Shown: positions 52,891 to 64,000, numbered from the stretch's first letter. The stretch is 64,000 nt of DNA from Nothopassalora personata (GCA_033816765.1 CM066296.1:2170001-2234000); one strand, 5' to 3'. Program-made: numbers and translations. Notes: a model not told the origin generated them from the letters alone.

Positions 52891-55044
52891 CATTAGGTCT
52901 TAGTGATTTAGTTAGGGCTAAAGGATAAAATGGCCGTTATAAGTAAGGGCGGTCTACTTCTCTGTTTCCTTTTGTTTTAATACTATAGCTCCCCTAAATT
53001 GGAGTCTATAATAATGAACTAGATCTTACCTTAAAAGGCGGTTCTAAAGTAGGCCTCTCTATAGTCTAGTTATATAAGCATAGTAAGATATACGATACCC
53101 TAAATGAATCTAGCCCTTAAGGCTAATAAATAAAAACTTTCCTCTACTGTCTCTAAACAAATAAGATATTACTTTATAAATACTTGTAAATAAATGAAGG
53201 TCTTGCTATATACAAATAAAAGTGTAGTTAGTCTCTAGAAGCCTCCCTTAGAGAATGTAGTTTAGTGACTTTAGCTTTATAAGCTAATCTACAAGCTGCT
53301 ATATAGTAGGGATATACTTAACTATAATTAAGCCTTCTTTATAAACATGTCTATAAAAGTAGTTCCTTAGTCTAATATACTTAGTTCTTCTATAGTTGGT
53401 ATAATCTCTAACTAGCTTAATAGTAGACTAGTTGTCTATAAAGATCTTAAAGGCTTGAGCTTTGTAGTTAGTTATTTTCTAGGTTTTATAGAGTAGATTT
53501 CTTAACTATATTACTTCCCTATAGCATTCAGTTAAGGCTATATACTCTACTTTAGTGCTTAATAGCACTATCTCCTTCTATAGGTTAGATTTCTAGATAA
53601 TAGGACTTCTAGCCATTTTAACTAGGAGTCCTAAGGTAGATCTACCTGTTAGATCTCTAGAGAAATTAGAGTCTATATAGATCTCTAGCTTTAGGGATTG
53701 TGTTTTTCTAAAGATTAGGCACTTGTTAATTGTTCTAGCAATGTATCTCTAAACATGCTTTGCTATAGCAATATGTTCTACTAAAGGATTAGCTAAGAAT
53801 TTAGCTAAGTGGTTTGTTATATATGAGATATCTAGCCTAGTCTAGTTAGCTAGGTACTAGAGTTCCCTAATTAATATGTTAAATAGATTGTAATCCTGTA
53901 TATTACATTGCTCTTTATAAGCTTTATACAGGCGGTTAAGGGGATACTTAACACTTTTAGCTAAGTCTAGGCTATGTTTCTAAAGTTTCTCTAAAGCATA
54001 GTGCTTTTAGGAGACATAGAGATCTCTATTCTTTTTACTCTTTAGTTATATACCTAGGAAAAGGTTAGTGTTAACAGTTTTAATAGAGTACTTATTCTTT
54101 AGTCTAGTAATAAACCCCTTAATCTTCTAATTACTGTCGCTAAAGATCTAAAAGTTATCTATATATAGGAGAACTAAAAGATTCTCCCCCTAAAAAAGAC
54201 ATGCATTAGAATTAAGTCTCTTTAGGCCTAATTCTTCTAGAGCTTCCTTAGCATTATAGTACTAGAGGTTTGTAGCTTGTTTTAATCTATATAGTCCCTT
54301 CTTAATTTCTAGGACTTTATTAGATAGATCTTTCTTAATAAGTTCTACCCCTTCTAGTAGTTTAATGTACAAAGGTCTATTAATGTTAGGGTTTATAAAT
54401 GCTGTTTTAATATTAATCTGTCTCCTCTTCTAGCCGAGAACTGTGTATAGGGCTAGGAGAATCCTACTTGTTAGTAGCCTTAGGGTTAGAGCAAAGGTTT
54501 TAATATAGTCTATCCCTTACTTTTAAGTAAACCCCTTTACTACCTATCTAGCTCTACGCTTCTTAATGGACCTATTAGGAAGATACTTATAGTGCAGGAC
54601 CTATTTTCCTATAAGTAGTTTCCTGCCCTTAGGGACTTTCTATAATAGGATCTATATAATATATTCTGTGTCTTCTAAGGAGTTGAATTCCTTTCTAATT
54701 GCCCTAATCTATTTAGCTCTATTAGGTCTGTTTAATGCTTTAGTTAGGGTAGCAGGATCTGTAAGCTTCCTCTTCTTTATATTATCTATAGCTATTATAG
54801 CGAATACTTTCTTAAGTTTGCTATAATTATAATAGGATCTGTTCTATCTTAAACTTCTCCTAGTTAGCTTAGGATAGACCTTAGGTTATTTAGTCTTTAT
54901 AGGCTTATAAGTCCTATCTCTCTTCCTCTTGCTAATGTGTAGGGTAGGGTAGAATAGTATTATAGCCTAATTAGGGTCTTCTTGTATAGCTAGGGCTATG
55001 TCTTCTTAGTGTAGTTCTTTAGACTATAAAGTCTAAGGCTTATA

Positions 55045-55143
55045 CTCTATAGGGGATTGTTCCTAGAGCTAGGTATACTCTATAGGAGACTGTTCCTAGA
55101 GCTAGGTATGCTCTATAGGAGACTGTTCCTAGAGCTAGGGGGA
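55045..55143. repeat. 33-bp tandem repeat, three copies, inside Copia-1 pol
   Basis: Unit starts CTCTATAGGAGACTGTTCCT and continues AGAGCTAGGTAT(G/A); three near-identical copies. The length is a multiple of three, so the repeat would have added 11 residues per copy in the integrase-RT linker. Confidence 0.85.
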
Positions 55144-55672
55144 TGTGTCTCTAAATAGTGGACGTGAATCTTCTATCCTATGCTCCCCCTAAGACTAACC
55201 TTAGTTAGGGGAGTCTTGTTACGAAGCCCTTTATGTTTTAGGTTAGTTACTATGCTGCTGTAGCTCCCCTTAAAGGTTTATAGGGTTAGTAACTCGCTTC
55301 TAGCTCGTATAGTCCTTTATAAGATATATAAATACCTTTATAGTAAGGGTCCTTAGGGTTATTATAGGGGTGTCTAAGGAAGGTAATCTCGTTATCTAGG
55401 ACAGTATACTTATTACTAGCAGCAAGCTAGGAGCTCTTAACAGTCTGCCCTATCTGCTCCCCCTAAGCGACCTACTTACCTATAGGGATTTAGTATTGCG
55501 AGTTCTATAAGAAATCTTTATTAAAAGTTATATAGGGGGAATAGGTTATCTTATAGACCTATTTCCCCTTCTCCTACTATAGCTTCTATAGCAGGTAGTT
55601 AGTTAATAAACTACCCTAGAATCCTATATGCTACTATATGTCCGCCCTTATAGAGAACTTTTTAGACTTAGT

Positions 55673-55677
55673 GTAAT
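55673..55677. other. Target-site duplication (left) of the Gypsy element
   Basis: GTAAT immediately before the left LTR; the same GTAAT follows the right LTR at 62271-62275. A 5-bp duplication is usual for Ty3/Gypsy integrases. Confidence 0.85.
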
Positions 55678-55874
55678 TGTTAAGGGGATATCGCAATGTA
55701 TAGCACGCCCACGACCTACTAGTCGTAGATGAACTAATTCTTGCCTTTTGTTTAAGACGCATCGCGCGTCGCAAGGTGTACTTATGCGTGTCACGTGCGG
55801 CTTAGCAGCCGGTCGCGACCGTATGTTACATATAAGGCTACATGTAGGGGTTAGCTACTAGGCTGCCCCTTATA
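55678..55874 (-). repeat. Gypsy 3' LTR
   Basis: 197 bp, TGTTAAGGGG ... CCCCTTATA. It differs from the partner at 8 sites, all C/T or G/A changes in CA/TG context, distributed between both copies. Confidence 0.93.
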
Positions 55875-56175
55875 ATTGCCTCCCCTCCCGTGCGAGCTGT
55901 CCTTAGCTCGCTAGTTACTACGTAGAGGCTCCTATGTACTTCTAGAACTATAGTTACTATACGGCCTATATACGGGTTACGTACGTGTCGTTATGTAGGT
56001 ATAGGTAAGTGAGGCTTGGTTGCTATACCGACGTAGCTAGTTAGGGGTATAAAACTCTAGCCTAACCTAGCCCTTTCTTAGTACGCTCCCTAGCTTATTA
56101 CCTTCGCTACACTACTACCACGCACCCGTACCGCACCATTATCGTAAGCGCCTCGCTAGTATTATTATTATTATC

Positions 56176-57177
56176 ATGTCTACCGTGCCCTCCTCGCCGC
56201 CATTCTCTAGCCGCTCCGCCTCCTCTAGTAGCACTAGTAGCGATAGCACTACTAGCGCCGTAGAAGACGAGCGCTGCTAGGCGGCTCTAGTGCGCGACGC
56301 CCCTAGAACGCCTAGTGGTCGCAAGCGACTAGCATCACCCTCGCAGCTACTAACGCCCTCGCTAGCTACTAAGCTCTCGTAGAGAATTAATATGTATATA
56401 CGGTACCTCCCGTACTTCGTTAGGGGTAAGTCTCTACGCGTGTCGCCTACGATTCGTATACTAACTACTTACTAGACGAGGCCGATAACTGTAATAGTGT
56501 TACTACCGGCGAGCTCCTAAAGAAGTGTAGCCGCTGTAGGCGCAGTAAACATAGCTACGTGCCTAACACTAGCTACGCTATCGCCTCGCTAGTAAGCCGC
56601 CTACGCGCCGCGCGCTCCTAGCGCGACTTCCTTACGGCTATAATAGGCTAGGCGCCTATAGACCTCTAGTAGTAGGAGCTAGTAGAGCAGATCCGCCTAT
56701 ATACCTAGCTAGGCAACGACATTAAGGAGGTAAGTCGCTACTTTGCTCGTACGAGTCGACTGCTACTCGCGGGGGAGGGCTCTAGTGCGTCCCCTATGCT
56801 TCGGCTAACCCTTCCTATAGGCTATTAGGCAGTTTAATGCCTATAAGCATAAGCGTGCCGGGGAGACCCGTATGCGTGCCTCCGCCGCCGCCGCTACTAC
56901 TGCCGCCGCCCCCGCCGCCGAAGCCCTCGCGCTCTAGTAGGAGTAGAACCGCGCCCTTAATAGGCTGTTCGAACTCGGCCGCGCCGTGAGTCGCATGTTC
57001 CTCGCATACGTATACCCTACTAACCGTAGTCCTAGTTCCTATAGGCGTAGAATATTGACACTACCGCCGCCGACTAGGCATTCTTGCCTAAGTTACTGCG
57101 TAACGACAACTAAGGCGCTCGCCTCACACGCTACTCGCGGGCTCCTTGCCTACTACTACTCTACGTAGCCCCTAGTA
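56176..57177 (+). pseudogene. Antisense ORF relic inside the Gypsy element
   Basis: Plus-strand ATG 56176 after an (ATT)n run opens MSTVPSSPPFSSRSASSSST, a Ser-rich acidic start followed by PRTPSGRKRLASPSQLLTPS. A second frame then continues (LLKKCSRCRRSKHSYVPN, a CxxC-containing basic block, then a helical Leu/Glu-rich region). Stops are nearly all TAG. It lies between the chromodomain end of pol and the 3' LTR on the opposite strand, where standard Gypsy elements have nothing. The CxxC..H context could be a zinc-binding motif. Identity unknown. Confidence 0.5.
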
Positions 57178-57269
57178 GGCGCGCTACTCTTTAGCTTTTA
57201 TTTTATTTATAGTTAAGAAAAGTTTTGTTTATGCTCTAGTACTAGTCTTATTTGCTTCTCCTTAACGCC

Positions 57270-60200
57270 TTATAGTCGGCTACTATGCGATCCGCATTCG
57301 CGAGGCCCTCCGCCGGTTCCTAGCTATTGTACTCCTCTAGCTAGTCCTTCCACTAGACTAGATACTACAGCTTACCCTTACGCTTACGCCTATCTAGCAC
57401 TACCTCTACCTTATACTCTCCGTCCTTATTAGCTAGAGGGGGTACGGGTCTATCCTTATCGCTACCGATATACGGCTTAAGGAGAGAGACATAGAAGACG
57501 TTATAGAGCCTTAAGTCGGCTAGTAGCGCTAGGCGGTACGCCTACGAACCGATAGCGTCCGTAATACGGTATAGGCCAATAAACTTCGGACCTATCTTCT
57601 TCTTTAGCACTACTAACTTAAGGTTCTTCGTTAATAATAGAACTAAGTTACCTACGCGGTAGGTCTTAGCTTAGTAGGTCTTATTATAGTAGCGAGCCTA
57701 GCTTTCTACTATAGCCTTCTATCGCTCCTCGAGTATAGCGCGTAGTTTTCGCATACGACTCGTAGCTGTTACCGCTACTAGTACTTCCCCCCCTAGGTCT
57801 CGTCTCGAGATCTAGTTAGTGTAGGGGCAATCTTAGGTCGCTAACCGTGCGCTATTTCGAACGGACTCATCCGTAGTGTTAGGTAGATGCTATTATTAGC
57901 TGCGAATTTAGCAACTGTAAGCTACTTAGCCTACTTAGTTTAATTGTTACTATAGTAATAACGAAGGTATTGTTCGAGGGTTTAGTTTACCCTCTTAGTT
58001 TAGCCGTTAGTCTAAGGGTAAAAGGCCGTAGATAGCTTACGCTTCATACGCGCCTCGAAGTAGAAGTTACTCTAAAACTAACTAGTAAAGACCGGACCTC
58101 GGTCGCTTACTATACCTAACGGGACACTATAGTATCGTACGACTTCGTCTCGTAGGAGCCTCGTAAGCTCCACGGCTATGTAAGTCTTCGTCGTCGGGAT
58201 GTACAAGCTTATTTTTAAGTAGCGATCGACTATTACTAGGATCGTATCATACACGTAACCGGCTCGCGTGCTTAGAGGTAGGTCCGTAATAAAATCTATA
58301 GTGATTTCCTACTACGGTCGCTCCGGTCTAGGAAGCGGTTATAGCTCGCCGTAGGGTCGATGGCGCCTCGCCTTCGAACCCTAGCAGGTTCTATAGGCTT
58401 AGACGTATTGTTTCACGTCCGTACTAAGTGAGTCCTACTAATAATTACGTCGCAACAGCTCTTTAGTCTTAGTCCTTCTAAAGTGACCCGCGAGGACGTC
58501 GTTGTAGTGTATGCGAATTAGATGCGACCTAATTGCGTAATCCCTAGGTACTACGATCGCGTCTCCGCAGTACATAAGGTTATCCTTTACATGCTATCCC
58601 TTAGCGTCCCTCGCGCTTAGCGCCTACGCTAAGTATACGATATACTAGTCGTCTTACTACTACGCGATCTTTATTAAGAGTAGGATCAACTTACCCGTCG
58701 AGCTATAAGCTTAACCCTATATTACTACAGCGTATACTGCTACTAGTAAAGACGGCTTGTCTTAATAGGGAAGGTTACCTCTCCGCACTACTATCGCCGC
58801 GCCTATGTCGCCCTACATCGCCTCGTAGGTAGTAAGCACGCGCTTTACCGTCGGCTCGCTTGTCCCTTCTAGAGACTCCTTCTAGAAAGACAGCTTACTT
58901 TATAAGGTAGGTAGTAAGTTCGAAGTTTGTTACGTTATAGCTACGTAGTTACTACGTCTCGAAGGCGCGTCGGCTAGGTTAGTCTTACCCGGCCGATGCT
59001 CCACTATAAAATTAAAAGACTATAGGAACGTAGCCTACCGAGCTTACCGCCTATTTAGCTACTTTACTATTATAAAGCCCTATAGGTTAGCGTGGTCGAC
59101 TAGCACTCGTACCGTATGCGTAGCGCCCTCTAAGTATGGCCTCTAATGCTTAAAAGCCTTAACTACTGTAAGTAGCTCCTAATCGTACGTCTCGTAGTTA
59201 CACTTAGCTAGTATTATCTTGCGTAAATAGAACGCGATAGGATGCTACTTAGTACTAAACAATTAGGATATAATACCTACGATCGCGAGACCTAAGGCAT
59301 CCGTCTCAACTCGCGTACGTAGCGTAGGATCGAAGTGCCTAAGTATTAGTGCACCTAAGAATCCGGCCTTAAGCTATCGAAACGCCTACTCTTCGCTTAA
59401 GGTCCACGTAAGAGGGCCGTGCTTCTTACCGTCCTTAGATCCCTTTAGCAGGTCCGTTAGGGGCTTATAGACCCTTAAGTATCCTTCTATAAAACGCCGG
59501 TAGAAGTTGCAAAACCTAAGGAAGGACTAGACCTTATAAAAGGTCGTAGGTGTAGGCTATTCCTCGATAGCGGCTACCCTACTCCTATCTATCGACACGC
59601 CTACGGCGCTTACAACAAACCTAAGGAACTCTATACTCTCCTAGAAGAAGTAACACTTCTTAGGGTTTGCGAATAGGGCAAACTTTCGTAGCCTCTCTAG
59701 TACCGCGCGTACGGCTCGCACGTGTGCCTTACGCGTCTCGCTATAGATAAGGATATTATCTAGGTAGACTACGTAAATGTTATTAACTAAGCCGGTTAGC
59801 GCCTTGTTAATATACCCTTAAAAGGTTACCGGTGCGTTAGTTAACCCGAACGGCATTACTAGGTACTCGTAGTGTCCGTATCGCGTACGAAACGTAGTCT
59901 TCCACTTATCGCCTCGCTTAATAGGGATACGATAGTAGGCGTCCTTTAAATCGATTGTAGTAAAGAACCTAGAACCTAATAGCCTATCTAGCGTCTCGCT
60001 AATTAGGGGTAGGGGGTATCGGTTCTTTACTATAATCTCATTTAGGCCTCTATAATTAACATAGAGCCTAAGAGTGCTATTCTTCTTTAGCACGAACAGG
60101 ATAGGCGCACCCGCCTCGCTTACGGACCGCCTAATCCACCCCTTCTCTATTGCTTACGTAAGGTACTCCTTTAAGGCCTCTAACTTAGTTAAGGACTAGT

Positions 60201-61950
60201 GGTACAGCGGCTTAAAAGGGGGTTTCTTTCCTTTAACGAGATTAATCGCATGCTTAACCCCGTCGGGCATCTTGCGCTTCGCCTACTTATTAGGTGCGTA
60301 TACATCTCGGAAGTCTATAAATTCTTTAGGCTACGAGGGGCCCTCTCCTTTAGGTACTACTATAGCAATAGCCCGAACACTTATCGCATAAACCTACTTT
60401 AAGCTCTCGAGATCCTTAAGGAACTCGCGTGCGTCACGCTACTAAACCGTAGGCGTCTCTATACCGTAGTACTACTAGTTATCCTTATCGGCCCTTACTA
60501 TCCGATTACGATGCCGCTAGGGTCTACCTAAAATTACTAATAGCCTACCTATAGGCACCGCGTAGTAGATAGCGTTACTTACGCGCTCTACTCCCGCGTT
60601 ATTAGCGAGTCGTAGCCGAACCGTAAAGGCGCCGTAGCAATACCCTAGGTTATACGTATACGACTCTAACTTCGGTAGCCTTGCCCTATTAATAGGTTGC
60701 ATTTAATGTCGGAGTACATACTTATACGACACTAGGCTAAGATCCGTACAGTTATCTAGGAGAAACGTAGCCTCGCGAAAGCCCTTACGAGTCTCGACTA
60801 CGCCTCGTAAGTAACGCGCTAGACACGTATCTACTCGCCTTAAGGGGTCGACTTTAGGAAAACTCGGACTTAGGAGCGACCTACTTCTAGTCCTCTACCT
60901 TTTCCCTAGTCGCTGCCCTTCTTAGTTAGAGCCTTCGTAGCGTCTACCCTACGAACCGCTTACGCGCTACGGTCCTTCCATAGGTGCCTATTCGGATAAT
61001 CCGTCTTAATGTAACCCTTCTTATAGCATCCATAGCACTCCGCTTTAGTCCTATCGAAGGTTATAGACGATCCGCCGGCGTCCCGCTAGTAACTCGTACC
61101 CGGGTCGCGCGACGCCTAACTATGCTTCTACTACTTCGAGCTACGATCGCTTCGCCCTTAGTCGCCCTTAGTCTCTCGCCTACGGCGACTATGCTACCCG
61201 CGGTCGTGCCCTCCGCTACTACGCTCCGTACTTTCAATGCGCGAAGCTAGGATTACTAGTTCCTCTCTAGTTGTTAGGATGTTATAAAACTTAACGATTG
61301 CGGACCGTAGGCTAGGCGTAAGCTTAGCGAGCATATGTCGCACGCGTTGCGCCTCCGTATAGTCCCCTAACTAATCCTCTATAACATCTAGCTTAGTCGT
61401 AAACTAACGCACTGTCTAGTTATCCTTCTGTTTTACCGCCTTATACTCTAACATTACGTTAAGCACGCGGTTTATAAGATCACCGTATACGTCTCGACAG
61501 AACTCCTTAAAGTCCTAGTATATATACCCTTTAAGGTTAAGGACGCTATAGTTAGCGTGCTATCGCTCACTTGCCTCTCCGCTTAGGTACATAACCCTAT
61601 ATAGGACCTTTAACTCGTTCGTCGCATACGTGCCGCCTAAGAGGGTAAAGATAAGAGAGAGCTCCCTTAGGAATACCCGTACTTTCTTAATCGAGTCCCC
61701 TCTAAAAGGCGTAGGTTCTTTAAGACGCAAACGTGTCGTATACGATGCGACCGCGCCTCGAGCTACGATATTATCGTCAGTTACTATAGATAGAGGAGGG
61801 GGAGGGGGAGTAGGGGATAGTTCTCCGCCGGATTCGCCCTAAGGGTCCGCCGGCGGCACGCTTACGTCCCGTAAGATCTCTAACTGTTTAATCTCCCTCT
61901 ATATCTCCTTCTCCTTAACCTCTACCCGAAGGGCATCCCTCCTTACGACT
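57270..61950 (-). pseudogene. Gypsy gag-pol with chromodomain, inactivated by RIP
   Basis: Reading minus strand from right to left: gag region (about 61900-61100); zinc knuckle at about 61010-61050, decayed to CYGCYKKGYIKTDYP; RT at 59818-60093, the longest open stretch ([55 protein letters not shown]); integrase at about 58150-58440 (ITIDFITDLPLSTRAGYVYD); and a chromodomain at about 57270-57420 (LDRRKRKGKL, then YLV-W-D-LEEYNS). Numerous TAG/TAA codons at expected Gln and Trp positions abolish function. Chromodomains in chromoviruses direct integration to heterochromatin. Confidence 0.85.
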
Positions 61951-62073
61951 AAGGCTACACGCCTCGCTTGTTACTAGGCCCTAGGGCTTAGGGGAGCCGT
62001 AGGCGTAGCGCTGCTGTCGTCGCGTTCGGACTCTATAGCGTGTATAGATTGCAACGAAGAGAAGAATTAGAAC

Positions 62074-62270
62074 TATTAAGGGGATGTCGTAATGTATAGC
62101 ACGCCTACGACCTACTAGTCGTAGATGAACTAATTCTTGCCTTTTGTTCAAGACGCATCGCGCGTCGCAAGGTGTACTTATGCGTGTTACGTGCGGCTTA
62201 GCAGCCGGTCGCGACCGCATGTTACATATAAGGCTACATGTAGGGGTTAGCTACTAGGCTGCCCCTTACA
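62074..62270 (-). repeat. Gypsy 5' LTR
   Basis: 197 bp, TATTAAGGGG ... CCCCTTACA; the inverted termini originally TGTTAAGGGG/CCCCTTACA. Followed by the right GTAAT duplication (62271-62275). Confidence 0.93.
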
Positions 62271-62275
62271 GTAAT

Positions 62276-63337
62276 TGTCGTTATGTTTATATGCTTTACA
62301 TCTAAACCTCCTTACATTCCTTAAGTCTATCTCTTTAACATTAATGCCTAGGTCCTTCTTAAAGTTAATCTATAGTACATTTTTTGTTATTAAGTTAAAG
62401 AGGCGGTTCGTAATATAGTATACGAAATCTATAGCCTAGGGCTAGAGGTTCTATAGTAAGCTAGAGTCCATAAGCATAGCTCTAGCCTTATTAATAATAA
62501 CTTTATTCGAAGCTTTAGCAATTCCATTCTACTTAGGTGTATATAGTAATGCAAAATCCTATCTAATTCCTTTATGTTAGGTATATGTTCTAAGTTCAAT
62601 ATTGTTAAATTCCCTACTACTATCTAAGAACTAGATCTTAGGTTTCTTCTTATAGTAGTTCTACATTATAGTAAGCTAAGTCTTAATTGCTGTTAGAGCA
62701 TTACTTTTCTTTAGAAGTAGCAAGTACTATCTTATCCTAGTTTTAGCATACGTAAGCATAAGGTAATATGCGTAACTATTATAAGAGAGTAGAGTAATTA
62801 GACTAACTAGGTTAGTATGGATTTTTCTAATGCCTCTAGTACAGGTCTCCTAGGGATTCTTAAAACAACTCTTTATGACCTTATAAGCTTACAAGTCTTA
62901 TACTGCCCTAACTCTATAGTATTAACATCTTCTAGGCCCTTAACTGCTTCTTTTATAGCATTGAGTAATGTGCTCTTAATATGCCTAAGCCTTTAATGCT
63001 ATCTAACTGTGTTAGTTCTTAGCTTAGTAAATGTAAGAGTAGTAAGTCCTTTTAGTACTAATCTATCTTTATCCTTCCTAGAACCCCTCTTTACCCTAAG
63101 GTTCCTAAAGACAACAACGTTTTTTATTATCTTAACTAAGCCTACCGGCTTATCCTTCTAGAATAGCATTTTAGATAGTCTATCTAGGTAAACTCTATGT
63201 TTCTTATATAGGAGTTCTATAGAGATTGTTAAGTTAAGACCTTATAGGATACGTAGTTAGCAGCGGAGTAGAGTAAGAGATTAATCTTTAACTAGCTAAT
63301 AGCTATAGGGCATATAGCAATATATTAGGAACCAATG
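62276..63337 (-). mobile_element. Copia-1 retrotransposon, 5' half (GAG-pre-integrase and integrase)
   Basis: Continues the pol frame broken at 55677: adjacent to the Gypsy is DLRNVRRFRCKAYKHNDNY, preceded by INVKEI and AMLMDSSLL of integrase. Further right are the pre-integrase zinc region (LRHIKSTLLNAIKEAVKGLE, CKLIRS) and the protease-proximal part (ELLYKKHRVYLDRLSKMLF). Gag and the 5' LTR are not found; the element appears cut at about 63337 by the LTR of Copia-2. Confidence 0.8.
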
Positions 63338-63473
63338 TGTTAATTGTGTTAGATGTCTATCTAAGCTAAAGGGGAGAGAAGGTGTCTTCCGACAAGCTAA
63401 GTTATCGTAGATGCCTTAGGCTATTAGATTACAACCTAACTGTTAGCTCCCCTTAAGATGCTATATCTTAACA
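63338..63473 (-). repeat. Probable 3' LTR of Copia-2
   Basis: 136 bp starting TGTTAATTGTG and ending ATATCTTAACA, followed by CTCCTACTTATC (purine-rich on the minus strand, polypurine-tract position). Its partner LTR would be off-window. Confidence 0.55.
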
Positions 63474-64000
63474 CTCCTACTTATCTTACATAGGAGGTTA
63501 TAGTCTGCTCTTCTCCTATTAGTAGTATTTAGACCTCTATAATAGGTTAAGCTAGCTTACAAACCTCTAGAAGTGTAGACTAGTCTTTAGCTTTATAAAC
63601 CTATCTACAACTATCTTAGATGTTAGGGTGTACTTAATAGTAATAAGCCTTGTCTACTAAAGATTCCTAACAGCATTGTAGGCAATGTTAATGTGCTTTA
63701 ACTTGTTATAAACATGTATATCCCTTACTAGGGTAAGGGCAGCTTAGTTGTTACCTCTTAATTAGACTAGTCTTAAGCTTAATATAGTCTCCTAGTTTCT
63801 AGTAATCCTTAGTTAATAGGAATAGTCTCCTACTAACTCTAGATAGTCTATCTCCCTTAGTAGTAAAGCTAGGAATTAGGATTGCTTTGTATATGCATTT
63901 ATAGCTATATATTTAGCTTCTATTGTAGATGTTGCTATAGACTTTTGCTTCTTACTTATCTAGGAGACTAGTGCCCTATAGAGGAAGAAGATATACCTAA
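63474..64000 (-). mobile_element. Copia-2 retrotransposon, RNase H end (runs off right edge)
   Basis: Minus-strand frames show SKKQKSIATSTIEAKYIAIN, then LALLLREIDYLELVG, ALTLVRDIHVYNKLKHINIA and TSKIVVDRFIKLKTSLHF. This is the C-terminal RNase H of a Copia pol distinct from Copia-1 (different active-site-region residues and different LTR). Stops are fewer than in Copia-1. Confidence 0.8.

Larger units (their letters stand above)
53180..55677 (-). mobile_element. Copia-1 retrotransposon, 3' half (RT and RNase H), RIP-mutated
   Basis: Minus-strand frames with many TAG/TAA stops show Copia pol landmarks in order. At about 55400-55677 is the end of integrase (SKKFSIRAD). At about 54100-54450 is RT (KTAFINPNINRPLYIKLLEG, LLYIDNF in place of the usual YVDD box). 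At about 53270-53700 is RNase H (SRDLTGRSTLGLLVKMA, STKVEYIALTECYREVI). CA and TG are nearly absent. The element is cut at 55677 by the Gypsy insertion and resumes at 62276. It is dead. Confidence 0.85.
55678..62270 (-). mobile_element. Complete Ty3/Gypsy chromovirus, 6593 bp, nested in Copia-1
   Basis: Two 197-bp LTRs (55678-55874 and 62074-62270) and GTAAT target duplication define the full element. Gag-pol runs on the minus strand from about 61950 to 57270; a polypurine tract (minus strand GGGAGGGGAGG) adjoins the left LTR. Domains seen are a zinc knuckle relic, RT, integrase and a chromodomain, the last identifying a chromovirus. The interior is rich in CpG yet almost free of CpA/TpG and full of TAG/TAA, the classic outcome of CpA-directed RIP without CpG decay. 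The flanks are two halves of the same Copia integrase gene. Confidence 0.93.

Noticed and set aside
52988..53000. Second polypurine tract/LTR start for Copia-1 (GCTCCCCTAAA)
   Set aside because: A possible 3' LTR end, but no paired TG...CA repeat could be matched, so it was not annotated; it would, if real, place the antisense ORF outside Copia-1.
60199..61250. Plus-strand ORFs inside the Gypsy element
   Set aside because: They are antisense to the recognised gag-pol frames and low in CA/TG like the rest; no domain signal.

Overview
The window looks like nuclear DNA of a filamentous ascomycete (Pezizomycotina). Dothideomycetes is my best guess, but it is an inference. The evidence is: genes split by 50-60 bp GT-AG introns with CTGAC/CTAAC-like branch sites; fungal housekeeping genes (GRC3, CaM-kinase, MSS4-type PIP5K, histone H1, nuclear ATP9, RRP6); and LTR retrotransposons mutated in the CpA->TpA manner of repeat-induced point mutation (RIP), which is confined to such fungi.

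Layout. From 1 to about 43.3 kb is a gene-bearing compartment. It holds the GRC3 3' part, two small hypothetical genes, a 1030-aa probable mitochondrial helical-repeat protein, a 911-aa nuclear-type protein with a C-terminal zinc-finger exon, a 112-aa protein, a 667-aa disordered protein, a LEA-like/MAPEG fusion, a decayed GH32 fragment, a CaM-kinase, a gene-poor 4.7 kb stretch with a foldback element, a secreted ABC-type solute-binding protein, PIP5K (MSS4), histone H1, a 234-aa hypothetical, a broken MYND-like gene, ATP9 and RRP6. Most genes are independent; ATP9 and RRP6 are divergent, while GRC3 and its neighbour converge.

From about 43.3 to 51 kb is a transition zone. A cassette is repeated there: two copies (43.3-44.3 and 46.6-47.7 kb) each carry a small secreted-protein gene with a shared promoter, and a third partial copy lies at 50.1-50.4 kb. 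One copy is interrupted by a roughly 555 bp insertion with an ORF predicted to span membranes. A 1.6 kb truncated Copia element (102 bp LTRs) and an 18-bp minisatellite lie between the copies.

From 51 to 64 kb is a nested retrotransposon island, almost free of CpA/TpG and full of stop codons. A complete 6593 bp Gypsy chromovirus (197 bp LTRs, GTAAT target duplication) sits inside the pol gene of a Copia element, and a second Copia element begins near 63.3 kb and runs off the right edge. All three elements have pol on the minus strand. Both the Gypsy and the first Copia carry an extra antisense ORF relic near their 3' end. The secreted-protein genes at the edge of this RIP-affected island are the most attractive candidates for new biology.
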